In this document: positions 1 through 4,754 of the stretch, piece by piece
How positions within the stretch are numbered: the stretch's first letter is position 1
Layout of the letters: every line of letters begins with the position of its first letter
NCBI GenBank assembly: GCA_003150395.1
Contig: QAMI01000035.1
Coordinates: forward strand, 1-7,049
Reading direction: 5' to 3'
Source of the DNA: Candidatus Gastranaerophilales bacterium
Lineage (GTDB): Bacteria > Cyanobacteriota > Vampirovibrionia > Gastranaerophilales > Gastranaerophilaceae
Length of the DNA stretch: 7,049 nt
Notes under the pieces: generated by a model
The model's input: only the letters and a program-made list of their open reading frames with translations
Databases searched by the model: none
What the model was told of the DNA's origin: nothing
Made by a program: the position numbers and the translations under genes

Positions 1-570
1 GTAACATTAAGCGGAACAAACAAATATTCAATAGATTATGGAAAGGAAAAAGCATCAGGTTCTGTAACTCAAGAAGTAGCCGCAGGTAAATATACCTTAA
101 TAAAATCAATAGAGGTACGTAAAAAAGAAAGTTTAAATGATGATGATTGGGGATTACCTAACTCTGCCTCAATGTCTTCAAGTACTTCAATAACCATAGC
201 AGAAGGAGAAACCGGCAAAATAAGTATTAAAGCCGTATGCGGTGAAGCTAAACCTGCTTCTGATCCAAATTGTTCTGCAAAAGAGCAAAATGTAACACTC
301 TCAGTTTCAGGAGGGAATGATATCCCAAATACACTAAAGGTAAAGTTCACAGTAGTAAATACAGATGACAATGAGACTTTATATGAGGGTTTTATTACAA
401 TAGGTGACTCAAAGAAATTTATTGTGCCACCTTGCAAACATTACGATGTTCGTTCTGGAAGTATTTACGATGCTGATGGCAATCAAATAGAGGGATTTCA
501 TCACAATTTGGAGGGCATAGAACATTTCTATGATGAAGATTATACGCTAGATTTAGAGATAATACAATAA
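1..570 (+). CDS. 3' part of an unrecognised, probably surface-exposed beta-rich protein
   Basis: The frame is open from base 1 to the TAA at 568-570, so 189 residues of a protein whose start lies outside the window are visible. An internal Met at residue 58 could be taken as a start, but the frame continues upstream without a stop and in the same style, so I treat the gene as 5'-truncated. The composition is rich in Ser, Thr, Asn, Asp, Gly and short alternating hydrophobic stretches, as in beta-sandwich extracellular modules. Two stretches look loosely alike, residues 1-33 (VTLSGTN...VAAGKYTL) and 98-150 (VTLSVSG...VPPCKHYDV), which suggests repeated modules. Cysteines at 80, 91 and 145 could form disulfides. 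No membrane segment, sortase motif or catalytic motif is visible. I do not recognise the family. A secreted or pilus-associated protein is a guess from composition only. Confidence 0.75.
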   Translation, partial: VTLSGTNKYSIDYGKEKASGSVTQEVAAGKYTLIKSIEVRKKESLNDDDWGLPNSASMSSSTSITIAEGETGKISIKAVCGEAKPASDPNCSAKEQNVTLSVSGGNDIPNTLKVKFTVVNTDDNETLYEGFITIGDSKKFIVPPCKHYDVRSGSIYDADGNQIEGFHHNLEGIEHFYDEDYTLDLEIIQ

Positions 571-605
571 TAACAGAGTACATAAAAATACTTTTTGCTC
601 AATAT

Positions 606-640
606 AGGCGCCCGTACATCCTTGAGGCGCCTTTTTCTTT
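606..640 (+). terminator. Rho-independent terminator of the upstream gene
   Basis: AGGCGCC (606-612) pairs perfectly with GGCGCCT (626-632) across a 13-base loop, and is followed by a T-rich run (TTTTTCTTTT) to about 641. It lies 35 bases past the stop of the first gene, on the correct strand to end its transcript. Confidence 0.8.
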
Positions 641-800
641 TGTTCATGTCATTCAGAGCATGGGCTTTGCATGTATTCAGTCATCATTGCGCTGTGGCGA
701 AGAAGCACCCGTCTTTTAATAAAGATCCTTCGCTATCTTTTGTATGTAGCCGTACGCTTTTCCACACCATGCTCAGGATGAAATGGTGTTATTGCGAGAC
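641..800. repeat. Degenerate inverted-repeat intergenic element
   Basis: This stretch has a less AT-rich texture than the flanking promoter DNA and no credible gene. Imperfect inverted ends are visible: 648-663 (GTCATTCAGAGCATGG) against the reverse complement of 767-782 (CCATGCTCAGGATGAA), about 13 of 16 positions matching. Inside are phrases such as TCATTGCG, GGCGAAGAAGCA, GATCCTTCGCT and ATTGCGAGACG. I associate these with short palindromic elements scattered between genes in many bacterial genomes (CATTCTGAGC.../...GCTCAGGATGA). It looks like a decayed copy. An open frame through it (595-804, TTG start) is rejected as chance. No transposase is present. Confidence 0.5.
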
Positions 801-939
801 GTAATCAAATTCATATTAGTCAATCGGCTATTATGATTTTGATTATGTTTAATCTTATTAACTTTATTCGTATTGCTTTATAATAATTATTGAGTTAGAA
901 TATAATAAGGAATAGATTTACAGATAGATACGAGGTGGT
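801..939 (+). promoter_or_regulatory. Promoter and leader region of the sensory hydrogenase operon
   Basis: This is a very AT-rich stretch directly before the first gene of the run. Two perfect TATAAT hexamers are present, at 879-884 and 901-906. The first has a weak -35-like TTAACT at 858-863 with a short 15-base spacer; neither has a strong -35, so the start point is uncertain. Small dyads lie upstream: TAATCAAA (802-809) is the inverse of TTTGATTA (838-845), and GATTA-N4-TAATC spans 841-854. These could be an operator, but I cannot assign a regulator. A ribosome binding site (GAGGTG, 932-937) sits just before the ATG at 940. Confidence 0.5.
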
Positions 940-1188
940 ATGTCTAAAATTATTATAACCGTATGTATGGGAAGTTCATGCTATGCCCGCGGAAACGCTG
1001 CAAACCTTGAATTTATCGAAAATTATATTAAAGATAATGGATTAGAAGCTGTTATTGATTTGGCAGGGGCACGTTGCGAAGGTAAATGTGTTTCAGGTCC
1101 TAATGTTATTATCAACGGTATTGAGTATACTGAAGTTGATGAAAATAAATTAAAAGAAATTCTAGACAGTCTGGTTCAGGCAAATTAG
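940..1188 (+). CDS. Thioredoxin-fold [2Fe-2S] ferredoxin, NuoE/HydC-like, stand-alone
   Basis: This 82-residue protein consists of a single thioredoxin-like [2Fe-2S] domain of the type found in NuoE and in the gamma/HydC subunit of bifurcating hydrogenases. The four expected ligands are visible as C9-x4-C14 and C46-x3-C50 (CMGSSC and CEGKC). Between them is the helix-rich stretch typical of the family. It lacks the N-terminal helical bundle of full NuoE, so it is the minimal form. It should be a cytoplasmic one-electron carrier. It starts at an ATG preceded by GAGGTG and lies 48 bases before the sensory hydrogenase, in what is probably the same transcript. Similar small proteins accompany sensory [FeFe] hydrogenases in other anaerobes, so I infer that it passes electrons to or from that protein. 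The electron partner is not proven by sequence. Confidence 0.9.
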   Translation: MSKIIITVCMGSSCYARGNAANLEFIENYIKDNGLEAVIDLAGARCEGKCVSGPNVIINGIEYTEVDENKLKEILDSLVQAN

Positions 1189-1236
1189 TTTTCAGATAGA
1201 ATTAAGTCATCCTTACTATAAAATACAGGGGTTAAA

Positions 1237-2970
1237 ATGAATAGTAATAATCCGGTTTATACACTTTCAAACGAATGTCACGATTGCTACAAGTGCATCA
1301 GAGAATGTCCTGTAAAAGCTATCAAAATTGAAAACGGACATGCGTCGGTAATCGGCGAACGCTGTATTGCCTGCGGAAGCTGCGTAAAAGCTTGTCCTGC
1401 AAATGCTAAGCGTGTCAGAACAGATATTGACAAAGCTAAAGCCCTAATCAGAGCGCAAAAAGATGTTTATGTTTCACTTGCACCCTCCTGGAGAGCGTCA
1501 TTTGAAAATTCTGCACAGAAAATGATTGCACTTTTAAAACAACTCGGATTCAAAGACGTTTCAGAAACAGCTCTTGGCGCTCAGGAAGTTTCAATCAAAA
1601 CAGCGCAAATGCTTAATTCTTCTGAAAGCGGACTTTTCATATCAAGTGCCTGTCCGGTAATTGTCGATTACATAAGGCTTTATATGCCGGAATTTACAAA
1701 ATACATTACGCCAATCGGCTCGCCATTGATGACGCATTCAAAAATTCTTAAAGAAACCTTTGGAAACGATATTTCAATAGTCTTTATCGGGCCCTGTATA
1801 GGTAAGAAAAATGAAGTTAAATATTCTTCCGGATTGTTTGACGTAGCTTTGACATTTGAAGAATTGCGCATGTGGTTTAACGAAGAAATCGGAGATATCT
1901 CAAAAGTCGCCAAAGACAGCAGATATCATTTTGTGCCCGAATCAGCTTATGAAGGAACGCTTTATCCGATTGACGGCGGAATGAACCAGACTATCAGAAA
2001 GTCTGGAGTAAATGAGAATGTTCAGCTTCTGGAAGTCTGCGGCTTAAGCTCTCTTCAGCGCGCGTTAAAAAATCTGGACCCGGAAAAGCTTGACAAAACT
2101 ATTTTTATTGAAGCTCTTGCCTGTGACGGCGGATGTGTCGGCGGGCCGTGTATTTCCTCAGAAAAAGCCGGAATAACAATGGTTTCTGATATTTTGACAA
2201 AAGAGAAGAAAAGGGATGCAATTCCTAAAGACCCTAGTTTTGTTGTTGATTATAAAATTGAGCCGAAGAAAGTTGTGACAAGCGATTATCCGATTGAGGA
2301 TATTTTGAAAACTCTTAAAAAAATCGGTAAACATACGGTCGATGACGAATTAAATTGCGGCGGCTGCGGTTATGCGACTTGCAGGGATTTGGCAAAAGCG
2401 CTTCTTGACGGTGATGCAGAAACCTCCATGTGTGTTTCATATATGCGAAAAATTGCAATGAGAAAAGCCGCTGCAATGCTTAGATGCATGCCTTCAGCAA
2501 CCGTAATGGTTGACAGTAATTTGAATATTCTTGAAGCCAATGATGCCTTCATGAAAATGTTTACAGGAGACATGTATGATGTATTTAAGGCACGTCCGGA
2601 CGGGCTTGCCGGTGCTGCAATCGATAGAATTGTAGATTTTGCAGATATTTTCAAAACAATTTTAACCTCGGGAAAAGATTTACACAAAGAACGCTATCCG
2701 GTTAAAAACAGACTTTATGATATAAGCGCTTTTACAATTGAAGAAAACGAAATTGTCGGTGCAGTAATTACTGACGTTACGCAATCAGAAACGAACCGCG
2801 AGAAGATTTCCCAAAAAGCGCACGAGGTAATTTCAAAAAACATCTCTATTGTTCAAGAAATCGCCTGCCTTCTTGGCGAACACATGGTTGAAACAGAAAC
2901 GCTTTTGAGTTCAATCGCAAACGATTACGATGATAAAGATGATGAGCTGCAAACTGGTTCAAATTCTTAA
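1237..2970 (+). CDS. hydS: Sensory-type [FeFe] hydrogenase with C-terminal [4Fe-4S] and PAS domains (HydS-like)
   Basis: This is a cytoplasmic, 577-residue putative H2/redox sensor. Domain order: two [4Fe-4S] ferredoxin motifs (C14, C17, C20, C24 and C43, C46, C49, C53); the H-cluster domain (about 75-325); a CxxC-x4-C-x16-C Fe-S domain (C374, C377, C382, C399); a PAS domain (about 411-515); and a helical tail (about 520-565). H-cluster ligands are all present: C139 in L1 (SSACP), C187 in L2 (GPCIGKK), C296 and C300 in L3 (ALACDGGC). K190 is also kept. In L1, Ala138 replaces the Cys that relays protons in catalytic enzymes (TSCCP). Gly185 and Leu294 replace the Met residues of L2 and L3. These changes are those expected of the sensory class, known for very low turnover. 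The start has an AGGGG site at 1227-1231. The phosphatase gene follows after 12 bases, indicating co-translation and a probable output partner. Whether it senses H2, redox state or another ligand through PAS is inferred. Confidence 0.92.
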   Translation: MNSNNPVYTLSNECHDCYKCIRECPVKAIKIENGHASVIGERCIACGSCVKACPANAKRVRTDIDKAKALIRAQKDVYVSLAPSWRASFENSAQKMIALLKQLGFKDVSETALGAQEVSIKTAQMLNSSESGLFISSACPVIVDYIRLYMPEFTKYITPIGSPLMTHSKILKETFGNDISIVFIGPCIGKKNEVKYSSGLFDVALTFEELRMWFNEEIGDISKVAKDSRYHFVPESAYEGTLYPIDGGMNQTIRKSGVNENVQLLEVCGLSSLQRALKNLDPEKLDKTIFIEALACDGGCVGGPCISSEKAGITMVSDILTKEKKRDAIPKDPSFVVDYKIEPKKVVTSDYPIEDILKTLKKIGKHTVDDELNCGGCGYATCRDLAKALLDGDAETSMCVSYMRKIAMRKAAAMLRCMPSATVMVDSNLNILEANDAFMKMFTGDMYDVFKARPDGLAGAAIDRIVDFADIFKTILTSGKDLHKERYPVKNRLYDISAFTIEENEIVGAVITDVTQSETNREKISQKAHEVISKNISIVQEIACLLGEHMVETETLLSSIANDYDDKDDELQTGSNS

Positions 2971-2982
2971 AAAAGGTGCCAA

Positions 2983-4146
2983 ATGTTTATAGACATCGAC
3001 TGCAATCAAATGAAAAAATATAATCAAAATGCTTACGGAGATTATTTTGTGTCTAAAAGATATCCTGATGAAGCACGTTTGATTGCAGTTTTGTCAGATG
3101 GTTTGGGAAGTGGAATTAAAGCGAATATACTTTCTTGTATGACAGCTACAATGCTTTTGCAGTTCATTGAAAACGGGCAAATTCCAATCCGAAAAGCAGC
3201 TGAAATTATTATGAATTCGCTTCCTGTGTGTAAAGTCAGAAGAATAAGTTATTCTACATTTTCGGCGATTGACTGCGATGATTACGGCAACGCTAAAATC
3301 GTAGAAGAGGGCAACCCTGAATTCATCTGGATTCGGGATAATGAAGTTATGACCCCGGAATACGAAACAATTCAATCAAAAACTTTTAAAAACAGAAAAA
3401 TGAGAGTTTATAAACTGAAACTAAAGCTCGGAGACAGACTGATTTTCTGTTCAGATGGTGTAACCCAGGCTGGACTTGGCGGCGGAAGGCTTAAGCTTGG
3501 ACTTCGTCGTGAGGGTTTAATTGTTTTATTGCAGGACAAACTTAGAGAACATCCTCAGATTTCAAGTTCAGAACTTTCGCAATATATTGTCAATCAGGCG
3601 CGAAATATTGAAACCGACCGAAATCCTAAAGATGATATATCTGCTTGTGTTTTGTACTTCAGAGAACCTCGAGAAAGTTTGATTTTTACAGGCCCGCCTT
3701 ATCATCAGCAAAAAGATGCCGAATATGCAAAAATGTTTGACAATTTCAAGGGTAAAAAAGCAATCTGCGGCGGCACAACTGCAAATCTTATTTCCCGTGA
3801 ACTTGACCGTCCGATAACTATGGATACAACAATCAGTATCGGAAAACTTCCGGCATGTTCATTTATGGATGGTGTGGATTTGGTGACGGAGGGAATTTTG
3901 ACGCTTACCAAAACTCTGGAATATTTGGAAGCCGGTACATCAGATATTGACAATGCCGCGGGAAAGCTGGTAAAATTCTTATTGGATAGCGACTGCATAA
4001 ATTTCATGGTGGGTGCAAAATTAAATCAAGCGCATTATGACCCGGCGCTTCCAATTGAAATCGAAATCCGCAAAAACATAATAAAAAAGATTTCAAAAGT
4101 TTTGCAGGACAAGTATTTCAAAAAGGTTAATATACAGTATATGTAA
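2983..4146 (+). CDS. SpoIIE/PP2C-family protein phosphatase with an extra C-terminal domain
   Basis: This 387-residue soluble protein has an N-terminal PP2C-type serine/threonine phosphatase domain of the SpoIIE/RsbU kind (about 15-228). Metal-binding acidic motifs are visible: GD at 19-20, SDGLGSG at 38-44, SDGVTQAG at 157-164 and PKDDIS at 215-220. The EGNPE stretch (109-113) is also typical of SpoIIE domains. Residues about 230-387 form a further domain that I do not recognise, with CGGTTANLISREL (262-274), VDLVTEGILTL (298-308) and a charged, helical end. An AAGGTG site (2973-2978) lies four bases before the ATG, and the gene sits 12 bases after the sensory hydrogenase. By family it would dephosphorylate a Ser/Thr-phosphorylated protein, often an anti-sigma-factor antagonist, but no such gene is in the window. 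Pairing with a hydrogenase sensor suggests that phosphatase activity is the signal output. The catalytic assignment is firm; the target is unknown. Confidence 0.9.
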   Translation: MFIDIDCNQMKKYNQNAYGDYFVSKRYPDEARLIAVLSDGLGSGIKANILSCMTATMLLQFIENGQIPIRKAAEIIMNSLPVCKVRRISYSTFSAIDCDDYGNAKIVEEGNPEFIWIRDNEVMTPEYETIQSKTFKNRKMRVYKLKLKLGDRLIFCSDGVTQAGLGGGRLKLGLRREGLIVLLQDKLREHPQISSSELSQYIVNQARNIETDRNPKDDISACVLYFREPRESLIFTGPPYHQQKDAEYAKMFDNFKGKKAICGGTTANLISRELDRPITMDTTISIGKLPACSFMDGVDLVTEGILTLTKTLEYLEAGTSDIDNAAGKLVKFLLDSDCINFMVGAKLNQAHYDPALPIEIEIRKNIIKKISKVLQDKYFKKVNIQYM

Positions 4147-4180
4147 CCGTAAAACGAGGAGCTGGTATAAAAATTAAAAT

Positions 4181-4210
4181 TTGACGAAAGTCGGCAGAGA
4201 GGATAAAAAG
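4181..4210 (+). repeat. Direct repeat, copy 1
   Basis: TTGACGA...TCGGCAGAGAGGATAAAAAG resembles copy 2 at 4291-4321, 110 bases downstream. Shared blocks are TT-ACGA, TCGGC and AGGATAAAAA, with a few substitutions and one base of length difference. It ends just before or within a GTG that opens a 14-codon frame. Confidence 0.7.
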
Positions 4211-4290
4211 TGGGAGTAAGCGCTTGTAAAAATTTTAAAAATATAGTAAAATAATAAAAAAGCGTAGCGACTGACGAGAATATATACAGT

Positions 4291-4321
4291 TTCACGAGTA
4301 TCGGCGGAAAGGATAAAAAAG
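4291..4321 (+). repeat. Direct repeat, copy 2, carrying the ribosome binding site of the next gene
   Basis: This is the second copy of the repeat at 4181-4210. It ends exactly at the base before the ATG at 4322, and its AAAGGA (4308-4313) is the ribosome binding site, with an 8-base A-rich spacer. The repeated unit therefore contains a translation-initiation signal, which suggests local duplication of a leader or insertion of a small element. Confidence 0.7.
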
Positions 4322-4591
4322 ATGGACAAAAAAATTAGTGTTAAAGTATGTTTAGGAACAACATGTTTTGTAATGGGTTCGGCAAACTTGCAGGAATTAA
4401 TCGAAATGGTTCCGAAAAAATACGGTGAAAAAGTCGATGTTTCAGGAGTTCCTTGTTTGGGCCTATGCTCAATAGACTGGGAATTTTCCAAAGCGCCTTA
4501 TGTAAAAGTTGACGATGAAGTCATTAAAGAAGCAACAGTTGAAAAAGTTCTCAAAGCAATTGATGAAAAACTTTCACAGTTTGAAAAATAA
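4322..4591 (+). CDS. Second stand-alone thioredoxin-fold [2Fe-2S] ferredoxin
   Basis: This 89-residue single-domain [2Fe-2S] protein has the same fold as the one at 940-1188. The ligands are C10-x4-C15 (CLGTTC) and C45-x3-C49 (CLGLC). The two proteins share the family pattern but differ clearly in sequence, so they are not a recent duplicate. The segment after the last ligand (IDWEFSKAPYVKVDDEVI) matches the usual strand-helix ending of NuoE-like domains. It is predicted to be a cytoplasmic electron carrier. It lies between the phosphatase gene and the group B hydrogenase, with a terminator directly behind it, so it more likely belongs to the sensor operon than to the hydrogenase transcript. 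It could connect the two hydrogenases electronically, but that is inference. Confidence 0.88.
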   Translation: MDKKISVKVCLGTTCFVMGSANLQELIEMVPKKYGEKVDVSGVPCLGLCSIDWEFSKAPYVKVDDEVIKEATVEKVLKAIDEKLSQFEK

Positions 4592-4596
4592 TTAGA

Positions 4597-4625
4597 AAGC
4601 GGGTTCAAACGACCCGCTTATTTAA
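4597..4625 (+). terminator. Probable rho-independent terminator after the second ferredoxin gene
   Basis: AAGCGGGT (4597-4604) pairs perfectly with ACCCGCTT (4612-4619) over a 7-base loop, followed by ATTTAAT. The T tract is short, so termination may be partial. It begins 6 bases past the stop codon at 4589-4591. Confidence 0.65.
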
Positions 4626-4630
4626 TGCTA

Positions 4631-4655
4631 GCCCTCTCCTAAATTAGGAGAGGGC
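4631..4655. repeat. Perfect 12-bp palindrome (intergenic hairpin)
   Basis: GCCCTCTCCTAA (4631-4642) and TTAGGAGAGGGC (4644-4655) are exact reverse complements around a single A, so a hairpin with about a 3-5 base loop can form. It is followed by AGGGTGAGG, and no T run follows directly. The CCCTCTCC...GGAGAGGGCAGGGTGAGG form resembles small palindromes scattered between genes in many bacteria, recalled from general knowledge. It could act as a second terminator, an mRNA stabiliser or a mobile palindromic repeat. Confidence 0.7.
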
Positions 4656-4688
4656 AGGGTGAGGTTTTATAAAAATGTCTAAGAAGTT

Positions 4689-4716
4689 TTGAAAAAAAAT
4701 ATGTTCATGTCATAAT
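4689..4716 (+). promoter_or_regulatory. Sigma-70-like promoter of the group B hydrogenase gene
   Basis: TTGAAA (4689-4694) and CATAAT (4711-4716) are separated by 16 bases, each close to consensus. A start near 4723 would give a leader of about 32 bases, containing TAAGGAATAG (4729-4738) and the ribosome binding site AGAGGT (4742-4747). Together with the upstream terminator, this makes the hydrogenase a separately controlled transcript. Confidence 0.6.
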
Positions 4717-4754
4717 GTTATTATTGATTAAGGAATAGTAAAGAGGTAGAAAAT

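Larger units (their letters stand above)
4147..4321 (+). promoter_or_regulatory. Repeated spacer between phosphatase and second ferredoxin, with possible promoters
   Basis: This 175-base AT-rich spacer has no convincing gene. It contains a direct repeat listed separately. Possible sigma-70-like pairs are TTGACG (4181-4186) with TAAAAA (4204-4209) at 17 bases, and TTGTAA (4224-4229) with TAAAAT (4247-4252) at 17 bases; both are imperfect. A 14-codon frame starting at the GTG at 4210 and ending at 4254 follows the first repeat copy, in the position where the second copy precedes a real gene. I see no terminator here, so read-through from the phosphatase gene is also possible. Confidence 0.35.

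Noticed and set aside
595..804. Open frame with a TTG start, 69 codons
   Set aside because: It begins inside a terminator, has no ribosome binding site, and overlaps an inverted-repeat element; the translation is Phe-, Arg- and His-rich with no family character.
801..900. Rex or FNR binding site before the sensor operon
   Set aside because: Dyads such as GATTA-N4-TAATC are present, but neither TTGTGA-like Rex halves nor a TTGAT-N4-ATCAA site can be matched.
571..939. CRISPR array, tRNA or riboswitch in the long non-coding stretch
   Set aside because: No regularly spaced repeats, no cloverleaf with a T-arm GTTCRA pattern, and no recognisable riboswitch core were seen.
4210..4254. 14-codon leader peptide gene
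   Set aside because: The GTG start follows a good signal, but the frame is short, encodes no recognisable attenuator pattern, and may simply follow from the direct repeat; kept only as an observation.
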